A DNA stretch of 64,000 bases from SYFY01 sp031385325. Its GTDB lineage: Bacteria > Pseudomonadota > Gammaproteobacteria > Pseudomonadales > Azotimanducaceae. The translations under genes and the position numbers were made by a program. The notes below the pieces were generated by a model. The model was given only the letters and a program-made list of their open reading frames with translations. It searched no databases and had not been told where the DNA came from. Numbering within the stretch: position 1 is the stretch's first letter; each line of letters opens with the position of its first letter. This document shows, one piece after another, positions 17,472-25,886 of this stretch. The DNA is taken from NCBI GenBank assembly GCA_031385325.1, contig JANNBJ010000006.1:1-64000 (forward strand). The letters run 5' to 3'.

Positions 17472-17860
17472 CCGAGCGTTTTCGTCTCGACCAGTGGCTT
17501 TGGGCGGCGCGTTTCTACCGTACACGGGCGATGGCGAAAGCGGCCATTGATGCAGGTCAGGTCGAGGTCGAAGGACAGCGCAGCAAACCTTCGCGACCCG
17601 TGCGGGTAGGGGACCGTATTCGGCTATCCCGCCCACTCTTCAAGATCGAGGTTGACGTCATCGGACTGAGCGACATACGGAAAGATGCCACTGCTGCAGC
17701 GCTGCTCTACACCGAGACGCCAGAAAGTCTCGATCAACGCACCCGACAGGTCGCTGCAGAAAAACTGGCGCGCGCCGGATTGGTCCCGCCCGCCACCAAA
17801 CCCGAGAAACACGAACGCCGAGAAATTCGCAAGCTGAAGGCCATGGATGGCGAGGACTGA
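17468..17860 (+). CDS. hslR: Ribosome-associated heat shock protein Hsp15 (S4 domain)
   Basis: A 130-residue RNA-binding protein that binds free 50S subunits carrying a nascent chain and helps recycle them. The S4 domain fills residues 1-60: RLDQWLWAARFYRTRAMAK, then AIDAGQVEVEG and VRVGDRIRL. The C-terminal tail is long, basic and charged (KHERREIRKLKAMDGED). It overlaps yrfG and is followed 130 bases later by pckA, as in the enterobacterial cluster. Confidence 0.92.
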   Translation: MTERFRLDQWLWAARFYRTRAMAKAAIDAGQVEVEGQRSKPSRPVRVGDRIRLSRPLFKIEVDVIGLSDIRKDATAAALLYTETPESLDQRTRQVAAEKLARAGLVPPATKPEKHERREIRKLKAMDGED

Positions 17861-17990
17861 TGGCCTGGAACCTTACAAAAGTCTCACATGCAAGCCTGAA
17901 CGGTTTGCAAAGTGCTGCCGGCAACAGGTGGCCGGCTGACGGCCCTCTGGCATAATGCGGCGACACCAGATCCCGGGAAGACACTAGAAG

Positions 17991-19562
17991 ATGGCCGCCT
18001 ACCAAGAGCCCAAGGTTCCAAACTCACACTCCAAAAATACCGAATACGTCGATCTGTCGACCGCGGCCCTTGCCGAACACGCAGTGCGTCGTGGCGAAGG
18101 GGAGTTTGCAAGCAATGGGGCAATCGTTGTGCGGACCGGCAAGCGAACCGGCCGCTCTCCCAAGGACCGATTCATCGTTGACGAGCCCTCCACCTCCGAT
18201 TCCATCGACTGGGGCGCCATCAATCAACCCATTGCACCGGAGATCTTCGATGCGCTGTGGGATCGTGTTCAACTGCATCTCGCCGACCGCCCAAACTACG
18301 TGTCACATCTCCACGTCGGCGCAGACCCAGAACACTACCTGCCCATCGAAGTCACCACCGAATACGCATGGCATGCGTTGTTCGGCCGTTCGTTGTTCAT
18401 CGTGCCGACCCACTTCAATGCGCATAACAAGCAGGTCTGGCAGATCGCCAACGCACCAGAATTTGTCTGCGATCCGGCCCGTGATGGAACCAACAGTGAA
18501 GGCGCCGTCATCATCAATTTTGCCCAACGCAAGGTCCTTCTCGCCGGTATGCGCTATGCCGGTGAAATGAAGAAGTCCATGTTCTCTGTGCTGAATTTCC
18601 TCTTGCCGGAAAAAGATGTTCTCCCCATGCACTGCTCTGCCAACGTTGGCGAAACGAGCGATGTCACGTTGTTCTTCGGCCTCTCCGGAACCGGCAAAAC
18701 CACCCTCTCTGCAGATCCCGGCCGCTATCTGATCGGGGACGACGAGCATGGCTGGGGTAGAGGTACTGTATTCAACTTCGAAGGCGGCTGTTACGCCAAG
18801 TGCATCAACCTGACGCGCAAAAACGAACCGGTCATTTTTGACGCCATCGCCTTTGGTGCAATTGTCGAAAACGTTGTCATGAATCCTGAGACTCGCGAGC
18901 CGGACTACACGGACAGTTCTCTGACGGAAAACACCAGAGCCTGTTATCCACTGAGCAACATCGAACTGAAGGTCGAGGACAATCGCGCCGGCGAACCAAA
19001 CAACATCGTGTTCCTGACCTGTGATGTCAGTGGCGTGCTGCCGCCGGTGTCCGTCCTGTCCAAGGAAGCGGCCGCTTACCACTTTCTGTCTGGTTATACA
19101 GCGCAGGTTGGTTCAACTGAAGTCGGGTCAACAGAAGCCTACAAGGCAACTTTTTCTACCTGCTACGGCGCCGCATTTTTCCCGCGTCCCGCAGGTGTGT
19201 ACGCTGATCTGTTGATCAAACGAATCGACGAGTTCGGCTCCAGGGTCTACTTGGTCAATACAGGCTGGACTGGCGGCGGATATGGCGTCGGCAAGCGATT
19301 CGACATCCCGGTCACCAGATCCATCATCGAAGCCATCCAGTCAGGTGCGCTCGATACCGTTGCGACGCAGCGGCTGGAAGGCCTGAATATCGACATCCCT
19401 GTGGCCGTGCCCGGTGTTGACAGCAAACTGCTGAACCCTCGTGCAGCATGGCAAGACAGCGCAGCCTACGATGCCGCTGCAGCAAGCCTTGCGAACAAGT
19501 TCAAGGAGAACTTCAAGAAGTTCAAGGTGCCAGCTGCCATCGTCGCAGCAGGGCCGGGCTAG
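17991..19562 (+). CDS. pckA: Phosphoenolpyruvate carboxykinase (ATP)
   Basis: Gluconeogenic enzyme converting oxaloacetate and ATP to PEP, ADP and CO2. The 523 residues match the ATP-dependent family. Motifs: RTGRSPKDRF near residue 49, the kinase-1a P-loop FFGLSGTGKTTLS (about 228-240), kinase-2 LIGDDEHGW (about 250), and the Mn-binding His/Lys region around NEPVIF. ATG 17991 was chosen because it follows GGGAAGAC at suitable distance. It stands as its own unit; gshA begins 68 bases downstream. Confidence 0.96.
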   Translation: MAAYQEPKVPNSHSKNTEYVDLSTAALAEHAVRRGEGEFASNGAIVVRTGKRTGRSPKDRFIVDEPSTSDSIDWGAINQPIAPEIFDALWDRVQLHLADRPNYVSHLHVGADPEHYLPIEVTTEYAWHALFGRSLFIVPTHFNAHNKQVWQIANAPEFVCDPARDGTNSEGAVIINFAQRKVLLAGMRYAGEMKKSMFSVLNFLLPEKDVLPMHCSANVGETSDVTLFFGLSGTGKTTLSADPGRYLIGDDEHGWGRGTVFNFEGGCYAKCINLTRKNEPVIFDAIAFGAIVENVVMNPETREPDYTDSSLTENTRACYPLSNIELKVEDNRAGEPNNIVFLTCDVSGVLPPVSVLSKEAAAYHFLSGYTAQVGSTEVGSTEAYKATFSTCYGAAFFPRPAGVYADLLIKRIDEFGSRVYLVNTGWTGGGYGVGKRFDIPVTRSIIEAIQSGALDTVATQRLEGLNIDIPVAVPGVDSKLLNPRAAWQDSAAYDAAAASLANKFKENFKKFKVPAAIVAAGPG

Positions 19563-19630
19563 CCCCGAACGCTACAGAGCTCTCATCGTCAACTCTAGGA
19601 GCGATGACCCAAACCAGTTAACCTCAACGT

Positions 19631-21193
19631 ATGAGTGAAATACTGGTTCCTGGAGTCGATTCCGCGCGACTCGCGGCTTTGTCGCGGGCTCGTTTCGACA
19701 AGAACAATCTGATTCTGCGCGGAGTCGAAAAAGAAAGTCTGCGCATCAGTGCTGATGGAAAGCTCGCGACCACGCCGCACCCCAAGGCACTGGGTTCGGC
19801 ACTGACCCATCCGCAGATCACCACAGATTTCAGTGAAGCCCAACTCGAACTGATTACAGGGGTTCATCCGAGCCCGGAATCCTGCCTCGCGGAACTGATG
19901 GACATCCATCGGTTTGTACATGCGAATCTCGGCACCGAACTCATCTGGCCGGCCAGCATGCCCTGCCTGCTTCCTCCAGCATCCGAGATTCCCATCGGCC
20001 GATATGGCTCTTCGAACAGGGGATTGACGAAGACGGTCTACCGCCGTGGTCTCGCCAATCGCTACGGCGCGACGATGCAAACGATTTCCGGTATTCACTA
20101 CAACTTCTCAGTGTCCGATGCCGTATTTGAAAGCCTTGGTATCCTCGATCAGGACGCAAGGACTGCGGCCTATTTCGGACTCATCAGAAATTTCCGCAGA
20201 TATTCCTGGTTGTTGATCTATCTGTTCGGCGCCTCACCTGCCATCTGCAAGAGCTTCGGTACGGCCGAAGCCACTGGTCTGCAGCCACTCGATGACGGAT
20301 CGCTTCATCTACCACACGCAACCTCGCTGAGAATGGGGCCACTTGGTTACCAGAGCGACGCTCAACGTCAATTGCATGTCAGCTACAACAGTCTTCCCGA
20401 GTATGCGGAATCAATTCGGCAGGCACTGTCGATCCGTCATCCTCCGTATACCAAAATCGGGATCGAAAAAAACGGCGAGTACCAGCAGCTGACCGATACC
20501 CTGATCCAGATCGAAAACGAGTTCTACGGAACCATTCGTCCCAAGCAGCCACTCAAGACTGGCGAGCGACCTCTAACGGCTCTCTTCAGCCGCGGGGTCG
20601 GGTATATCGAGGTGCGTTGTCTTGATCTCAATCCATTCATGCCTGCGGGATTGGATGCCTCGCAGATGCGTCTGATCGATACCTTTCTGATGTTCTGCCT
20701 GCTTGCCGACAGCCCGACCGACAGTCCAGCCGAGTCCGTTCGGATGCACGCCAATCAAGTCACCGTCGTGCAGCGTGGCCGAGAACCTTCACTGAAGTTG
20801 TCCAATTGCGACGGAGAGGTGTTGTTTCGAGATTGGTCCATGTCAATCCTTGACGCCTGTGAAGAGGTGGCCTTGTGGTTAGACGCCGCCCTTGAGACAC
20901 CTGCGCATGTCAAAGAAATCCGCGTGCAACGGGAGCTGATTCTCGACCCTGACCGTACGCCATCGGCAAAATTGTTGGCTGGCATGACAGCCAGTAAAGA
21001 GACTTTTTTCCAGTCGATGATGGAACAGGCGATGGCTCAGCGTCAGCTGTTCGCGGCGACGCCGCTGGGTCAACCAAGCAATACCGTATACGCCGAACGC
21101 GCTTCCCGTTCACTGAGCGATCAAGCCGCTATCGAAGCCGAAGATTCTGTGGATTTTCCAACCTATCTGCAGACCTACCTGCAACTGCCGTGA
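19631..21193 (+). CDS. gshA: Glutamate-cysteine ligase (class 1)
   Basis: First step of glutathione synthesis: ATP-dependent joining of glutamate and cysteine. The 520 residues match E. coli-type GshA. Family stretches include GVEKESLRI (about residue 31), TTDFSEAQLELIT (about 65), GIHYNFSVSD (about 155) and EVRCLDLNPF near 331. No gshB lies nearby. The acpH GTG start overlaps its stop, so the two are co-translated. Confidence 0.95.
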   Translation: MSEILVPGVDSARLAALSRARFDKNNLILRGVEKESLRISADGKLATTPHPKALGSALTHPQITTDFSEAQLELITGVHPSPESCLAELMDIHRFVHANLGTELIWPASMPCLLPPASEIPIGRYGSSNRGLTKTVYRRGLANRYGATMQTISGIHYNFSVSDAVFESLGILDQDARTAAYFGLIRNFRRYSWLLIYLFGASPAICKSFGTAEATGLQPLDDGSLHLPHATSLRMGPLGYQSDAQRQLHVSYNSLPEYAESIRQALSIRHPPYTKIGIEKNGEYQQLTDTLIQIENEFYGTIRPKQPLKTGERPLTALFSRGVGYIEVRCLDLNPFMPAGLDASQMRLIDTFLMFCLLADSPTDSPAESVRMHANQVTVVQRGREPSLKLSNCDGEVLFRDWSMSILDACEEVALWLDAALETPAHVKEIRVQRELILDPDRTPSAKLLAGMTASKETFFQSMMEQAMAQRQLFAATPLGQPSNTVYAERASRSLSDQAAIEAEDSVDFPTYLQTYLQLP

Positions 21194-21837
21194 ACTTTCT
21201 CGCCCACTGTGTGCTGGGCGCACTTGCAAGCGAGTCTCGAAACGAGGGGTTGATCGTCGGTGGCATATTGGGCGACCTGTGGAAAGGTGCGATACCCGCA
21301 CACTGGAACGCGGAGATCAGGGCTGGTATTCGTTTGCATCGACGAGTTGATGCAGCCTCCAATCAGCACCCAGGTATCCGGCGTAGTTGTGATCGCTTTC
21401 CAGCAGAACTGCGGCGTCTGGCGCCTGTCCTCGTCGATATTCACGGTGATCTGGCGTTGGCGGGATTCTGGAGCAACCACGTAGCCCAACCGCAGCTCGA
21501 ATTTATTCAAAGATGCAATGGTGTCATCGGCAACTGGCGCGAGTGGGATCTGGAGCTTCCGTCTGCCGCTGAGCGTTTCCTGGACGTCATCATCGAGCGA
21601 GATCTTCTGACCGCTTACGGCACCTGGGATGGTGTTGGTCTATGCGTGGAAGGGGTTGCCCGACGCTTGTGCAAGCCAGACCTGCCTGGTCCAGCACTCG
21701 CTACTTGTCAGGCGTTGAGCGAGGCTTTGTGCACGGACTTCAACAGCTATTTCCCTGACTTGCAGACAGAGGCGCGACGGTTTATTGAGGCGGAATTCAA
21801 GCCTTCAACGCTGGACGATGAAATTCGTAAACAGTAG
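21190..21837 (+). CDS. acpH: Acyl carrier protein phosphodiesterase AcpH
   Basis: A 215-residue HD-like hydrolase that removes the 4'-phosphopantetheine of holo-ACP. It begins MNFLAHCVLGAL, close to the E. coli enzyme, with GGILGDLWKG near residue 24, GIRLHRRVDA near 46 and the central VLVDIHGDLALAGFW (about 79). Start is GTG 21190, overlapping the gshA stop by 4 bases. The 3' end overlaps the convergent FliL-like gene by 33 bases. Confidence 0.85.
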   Translation: MNFLAHCVLGALASESRNEGLIVGGILGDLWKGAIPAHWNAEIRAGIRLHRRVDAASNQHPGIRRSCDRFPAELRRLAPVLVDIHGDLALAGFWSNHVAQPQLEFIQRCNGVIGNWREWDLELPSAAERFLDVIIERDLLTAYGTWDGVGLCVEGVARRLCKPDLPGPALATCQALSEALCTDFNSYFPDLQTEARRFIEAEFKPSTLDDEIRKQ

Positions 21838-22263
21838 GTCTTCCACCATCGGCAGCTTTTCCTCCGCGACCAGAAATTCCTGTAACTCCTTTAACGCTTC
21901 CTCTTTCAGCGTTTCCCGTCCTTCTGTCGTTGAGACCGCGTTCTCATCCTGTCGTGACAACGCCAGGATGATAATGCTTCGCAACGCAGGTTTATGGTTC
22001 GTTACCGCCTCCCGCGCCGTTGGTCCTCTCACTTGAAGAGCAACATCCGTCTTGATGTATGCAAGCCGTCCAGTGTCTGCGACCCCCACATTCGTCACGA
22101 ACGTCGGATCAAGTTCCGCATACAGGACGGTGGATTCGTCTACTGCCGCGCCTTCGCCCTCTGGCGCCGCATGTTCCTGGGCATCAACTGACGAAGCCAG
22201 TAGCAGCAATGTACCGAGGGTGGCTAGCCAAAAGTGTCGATCTGGGAAGTCATAAGTACGCAT
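21805..22263 (-). CDS. FliL-like protein outside a flagellar locus
   Basis: A 152-residue protein with an N-terminal hydrophobic segment (FWLATLGTLLLLASSVDAQ, signal peptide or anchor) and a FliL core: YAELDPTFVTNV (about residue 48), YIKTDVALQV (about 69), an ALRSIIILALSRQ helix, then LPMVEDLLFTNFIVQR at the very end. FliL binds near the flagellar stator; here no flagellar gene is adjacent, so the role is unknown. A cleavable SVDAQ-type signal would make it periplasmic, unlike membrane-anchored FliL. Confidence 0.8.
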   Translation of the reverse strand: MRTYDFPDRHFWLATLGTLLLLASSVDAQEHAAPEGEGAAVDESTVLYAELDPTFVTNVGVADTGRLAYIKTDVALQVRGPTAREAVTNHKPALRSIIILALSRQDENAVSTTEGRETLKEEALKELQEFLVAEEKLPMVEDLLFTNFIVQR

Positions 22264-22361
22264 CGTTCAACCAATTCCGTCGGTGTGCTGTCAGCCAAGC
22301 ATAGTTGACGCCCGGCAGCCTGCCAGTAACCTTCTGCAACTCCCCTTCAAACGACTGAACC

Positions 22362-23345
22362 ATGAAAGCAGTACTTTGCACGCACCACGGAATGCCCGAA
22401 GAACTGGTACTGACCGAAGTGCCAGAACCCATACCAGGCCCAGGCCAGCTGTTGATTGATGTGCATGCCAGTGCACTGAACTTCCCGGATGTCCTGATGA
22501 TCCAGGGGAAATACCAGAGCCAGCCTCCCTTGCCTTTCGTTCCAGGCTCCGAAATTGCTGGCACCATTTCGAGCGTCGGAGCTTTGGTAACCGGTTGGCA
22601 AATTGGAGACCGTGTTTTCGGCGGTGTCGGGCACGGCGGGTTCGCCGAGAAAGTGGTGGTGTCAGCAGGCGCGCTGCGCCGGATCCCGCAGAGCATGGAC
22701 TTCGTCACAGCTTCGGGTATCAGCACAACCTACGGCACTTCCTACTACGCCCTCAAACAACGAGCAGCGCTCCAGCCCTGCGAAACCTTGCTGGTGACTG
22801 GCGCGGGAGGCGGCGTTGGAATCGCGGCTGTTGAACTTGGCCGCGCGATGGGCGCGCGGGTGATCGCCGCTGCCAGCTCAGAAGAAAAGCTGGCCCTCGC
22901 CGCAAGCGCTGGCGCGACTGATCTGATCAACTATTCCGATGGCAAGCTGAAAGACAAGGTCAAGGCACTGACCGGCGGCAAAGGTGTGGACGTGATTTAC
23001 GATCCTGTTGGTGGTGCGCTATTCGATGACTGCATGCGTTCGATTGCCTGGTACGGCCGTGTGCTCGTCATTGGATTCGCCGATGGCGAAATACCCAAGC
23101 TGCCAACCAATCTGGTGCTCCTCAAAAGCTGCCAGGTGATTGGCGTTTTCTATGGTGCGTGGACCGCGCGCGATCCAGCGGGTGCCGCGCAAAATATGCA
23201 GGAAGTCCTCTCGATGTTTAGCGCTGGAAAACTGCAGGCTAAAGTTGGCGCCAGGTTTGCCATGAACGACTACGCTCCCGCGATGCGCGCTCTGATGGAA
23301 AGGCGCGCAGTCGGCAAGGTTGTGCTGAGCATCAAGGAGTCATGA
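22362..23345 (+). CDS. NADPH:quinone reductase-type MDR oxidoreductase
   Basis: A 327-residue zinc-free medium-chain dehydrogenase/reductase. It has the N-terminal GroES-like part (LNFPDVLMIQGKYQ, about residue 40), the nucleotide loop VTGAGGGVGIAAVELG (about 146-161) and the Rossmann end LVIGFADG (about 234). Zinc ligands are absent. NADPH-dependent reduction of quinones or enones is typical. Its stop overlaps the dsbB start. Confidence 0.9.
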   Translation: MKAVLCTHHGMPEELVLTEVPEPIPGPGQLLIDVHASALNFPDVLMIQGKYQSQPPLPFVPGSEIAGTISSVGALVTGWQIGDRVFGGVGHGGFAEKVVVSAGALRRIPQSMDFVTASGISTTYGTSYYALKQRAALQPCETLLVTGAGGGVGIAAVELGRAMGARVIAAASSEEKLALAASAGATDLINYSDGKLKDKVKALTGGKGVDVIYDPVGGALFDDCMRSIAWYGRVLVIGFADGEIPKLPTNLVLLKSCQVIGVFYGAWTARDPAGAAQNMQEVLSMFSAGKLQAKVGARFAMNDYAPAMRALMERRAVGKVVLSIKES

Positions 23346-23833
23346 TGTCACTCAAAGCGCTTATGAGTCAGCGGTGGGAATGGCTAGCCATCGCGCTCAC
23401 AGGCTCGATGTTGGCCAGCGCGCTGATTATGGAACACGCGATGGGACTGGTGCCCTGCCCGTTATGCCTGATGCAGCGAGTCTGGATGATCTTCGTCGGC
23501 GTCGTAGCGGTAGCGGGACTTACGCATGGGCGCAGCATCGGCATTTACCCTCTGCTCGGTGTTCTCACTGCGGGAATCGGCGGCGGTTTTTCGATCAGAC
23601 ATCTTTATCTGCAGACTCTGCCACCGAGCGAAGCCCCTTCCTGCGGCCCTGATCTGGGGTACATGTTCAACAACTTCCCGCTTGCCGATGTGCTGGCCGC
23701 GATGACTCGCGGCACAGGCGAGTGTGCAAAAGTTGATTCGATCATCGACGTCCTGATTCCCCTTGGCGCGCTGACAGGCTTTGTTCTGCTCGTCGTGGTC
23801 TGCAGCAGAGGCCTGCTAGCTCGAGCGCCCTGA
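23342..23833 (+). CDS. dsbB: Disulfide bond formation protein DsbB
   Basis: An inner-membrane quinone reductase that reoxidises DsbA. Four TM segments are visible, the first near residue 15. The first redox pair is VPCPLCLMQR (about residue 37) and the second pair is a Cys in APSCGP (about 99) with one in TGECAK (about 128). The 163 residues match the DsbB/DsbH group. It sits next to an algQ homologue, as dsbH does in Pseudomonas. No dsbA lies nearby. A second ATG at 23345 is equally usable. Confidence 0.92.
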   Translation: MMSLKALMSQRWEWLAIALTGSMLASALIMEHAMGLVPCPLCLMQRVWMIFVGVVAVAGLTHGRSIGIYPLLGVLTAGIGGGFSIRHLYLQTLPPSEAPSCGPDLGYMFNNFPLADVLAAMTRGTGECAKVDSIIDVLIPLGALTGFVLLVVVCSRGLLARAP

Positions 23834-23931
23834 CCAAACAAGAGCACACCTCTCGAACACAGAGTTTCGTGAACTGGCAGGAATTCATTTCGCTGCTATG
23901 TTTACAAGGAATTTCAAACGAGAGGGGAGCC

Positions 23932-24366
23932 ATGACAACAGCCAACGACGATTTCAACGAGCGTTTCTACACTGGGCGCCAGCGTTTGCTCAGCTATCTG
24001 CTCAAGCTTGATCATGCAATCGATGCAGACACCTCTGACCTCGCACAAGCAGTGACGATCCGATTTTGCGACTCACTGATCGACTACCTTTCAACGGGAC
24101 ACTTTCAGATTCTGGAGCGCTACCAGCCGTCGCGAGACGAAATCGCCGCCTTCGAAGCCACAACTCGGCAAGCGCTTGCGTTCAGTGACCAATTCGGCAA
24201 TGGTGAACCTTTGAATCTGCACGACTTCCGCTTGCGCCTTGAGGAACTTGCCTTCGTACTCGATACCCGAATGGACGTCGAGGACGAGATCATCCAGCGA
24301 GCGCGGCGCAGAAGCTACCAAGGTCGTACGACCCAACCCGCAACACGACAACCTGCTATTGCCTGA
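23932..24366 (+). CDS. algQ: Rsd/AlgQ-family regulator of sigma 70
   Basis: A 144-residue helical protein of the Rsd/AlgQ family, which binds sigma 70 region 4 and shifts RNA polymerase use in stationary phase. Family-like stretches are RQRLLSYLLKLD (about residue 14), FCDSLIDYLSTGHFQ (about 44) and the C-terminal DTRMDVEDEIIQRA helix. ATG 23932 was chosen because AGGGGAG lies directly before it; the frame extends to 23869. dsbB is directly upstream, as in Pseudomonas. Confidence 0.85.
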   Translation: MTTANDDFNERFYTGRQRLLSYLLKLDHAIDADTSDLAQAVTIRFCDSLIDYLSTGHFQILERYQPSRDEIAAFEATTRQALAFSDQFGNGEPLNLHDFRLRLEELAFVLDTRMDVEDEIIQRARRRSYQGRTTQPATRQPAIA

Positions 24367-24602
24367 GCATTGTTGGCCAGACCCGACGCGACGATTCGAT
24401 CGCGCTTGGGCCTGCTGCACCTGAGCGTGAATAACAACAGGAAGACCACCATCAGCGATCCGCTGTGGTGAATATATGGCAATAATATTTACGTTATCGT
24501 GGCGAAATACGCGCCCACGAATACTGGTTCAACAATATGTCTCCAGCCAGTTTCTGGTTTCGCCGCGTCGCTCGCATGAGAACGTCGACTACCCACGTAA
24601 CC

Positions 24603-24629
24603 AAAAAGCCCACCCGGCTTGGATTTTTT
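24603..24629 (+). terminator. Terminator-like hairpin downstream of algQ
   Basis: AAGCC (24606-24610) and GGCTT (24616-24620) form a 5-bp stem with a five-base loop, followed by GGA and six T (24624-24629). A-run on the other side makes it potentially bidirectional. It lies about 235 bases after the algQ stop. Confidence 0.45.
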
Positions 24630-24949
24630 GTCGAATGAGGCTCCTGCCGGTCCAAATTAACCAGCCAAGATTTCTGACGCGCTGGGGAAAAGTAATTTCC
24701 AGAAACTCAACCATATAGACAGTTTATTTTTCTTATTTCGCGTCGATTCCAAGACCCACGTCATGTTTTTACAGAATCAAGCCTGATTTAACTACGCGAA
24801 CCTAGATAGCTCACATTTTGCGGTGCTATAGTCAAATGGACCGAGCGGATCCAAACCAGACATATATCAAGGATTACAAGTACTAAGCGGCGGTAGCTAC
24901 GGCGATGCCGAGACATGGAAGTCAGGGGTATTGGCGCTTGGAATGGCGG

Positions 24950-25013
24950 TTCGAACCCGGGAGTGTACCGGGTGGGACCAGAGATTCCGGGGGACGTATT
25001 CAAATCCGGGAGT
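24950..25013. repeat. Imperfect direct repeat pair upstream of parA-like gene
   Basis: TTCGAACCCGGGAGT (24950-24964) recurs as TTCAAATCCGGGAGT (24999-25013), 13 of 15 identical, 49 bases apart. The second ends 37 bases before the ATPase ATG. It may be a binding site for a regulator or for the ATPase's partner. Function not shown. Confidence 0.4.
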
Positions 25014-25050
25014 CCAACTTCCAGATCTGAAGGTATAGGACACAGACGCT

Positions 25051-25836
25051 ATGGCGGACATACCGCGTCGCATTCTTGTCGTTAATGGCAAGGGTGGTTG
25101 CGGAAAAACGACTGTCGCGACCAATCTCGCTGCCATGATGGCGAGAGGCTCAGTCATGTCTGCCGAAGGTAACCAGTCACCACAAAAAGTTGTCTTGATC
25201 GACCATGATCCCCAGGCAAGCAGCAGCTTCTGGGCAGAACAGCGTGGCCCGGATCTGCCTGCCATTCACGTCATCCAGGCGCATCAAAAAGCCGGCATGT
25301 ACCAGACCCAGTCATTTGCATATCGTGTTCCATTTGGCACCGACGTCGTCATCGTCGATGCACACTCAAACTCGCGCGACCGTGACCTTGAATCGCTTCT
25401 GAAGCAGTCTGACATCATCCTCGTTCCTATCCTCGCTTCACCTATCGACATTCGAGCTGGTGGCAGGTTCATCGCAGAACTTCTGACGCATCGCATCTTC
25501 CGCGCCGCGCCCCGACCTGTTGGGGTCATCGCGAATCGAGTGCAGCCGAAGTCCGAAACTGCGCTGAAGTTGCAGCATTTCCTGGAATGCCTCGACGTGC
25601 CCAGCGTGGCCACTTTTCGCGACACACCGGCCTACCATGAAGCCATGGAAAAAGGGCGCGGAATCGCAGAGCTGCCTGATTCACGTGGTGCAAGGCGTGA
25701 GTACGCCGAGTGGAAGTCTCTAGTACACTGGATCGAGACCCAACCTTTGGGTGAAACTCGCATTTCGGACGCCATCAGATCCATGCCCCTCGCGGCATCT
25801 CGGCGACCTGACCCTTCGACGTCTGCTCAAGCCTGA
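25051..25836 (+). CDS. Orphan ParA/MinD-type ATPase
   Basis: A 261-residue deviant-Walker P-loop ATPase. GKGGCGKTT (residues 13-21) carries both Lys residues of the ParA/MinD motif. VLIDHDPQASSS (about 48) is the Walker A' region, and VVIVDAHSNSRD (about 105) is Walker B, where ParA proteins normally have D-x-P-P. LVPILASPIDIRAG (about 131) and GVIANRVQPKS (about 155) fit the family. No ParB, McdB or chemotaxis partner is adjacent, so the cargo is unknown. No membrane-targeting amphipathic tail is evident. Confidence 0.8.
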   Translation: MADIPRRILVVNGKGGCGKTTVATNLAAMMARGSVMSAEGNQSPQKVVLIDHDPQASSSFWAEQRGPDLPAIHVIQAHQKAGMYQTQSFAYRVPFGTDVVIVDAHSNSRDRDLESLLKQSDIILVPILASPIDIRAGGRFIAELLTHRIFRAAPRPVGVIANRVQPKSETALKLQHFLECLDVPSVATFRDTPAYHEAMEKGRGIAELPDSRGARREYAEWKSLVHWIETQPLGETRISDAIRSMPLAASRRPDPSTSAQA

Positions 25837-25886
25837 AAGGCTTTCGTTGAGCTGCCGCCGAAAACAAGTGGCGGACCAGTCAAGAC

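Larger units (their letters stand above)
24367..25050. other. 684-base lower-GC gap before parA-like gene
   Basis: No supported gene. Base composition drops sharply in places: by hand count 23 of 60 bases are G or C at 24481-24540 and 21 of 60 at 24721-24780, against well over half in the flanking genes. It contains a terminator-like hairpin (24603-24629) and, close to the parA-like gene, a pair of 15-base imperfect direct repeats. Either a regulatory leader or the remnant of an insertion. Confidence 0.55.

Noticed and set aside
24476..24718. Plus-strand frame of 80 residues in the low-GC gap
   Set aside because: No ribosome site, and a terminator-like hairpin lies inside it; the residue pattern is not protein-like.
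24945..24970. tRNA T-arm look-alike (GGTTCGAACCC)
   Set aside because: The five bases before TTCGAAC do not pair with those after it, no D-arm, anticodon arm or acceptor stem fits, and the second copy at 24999 fails the same way.
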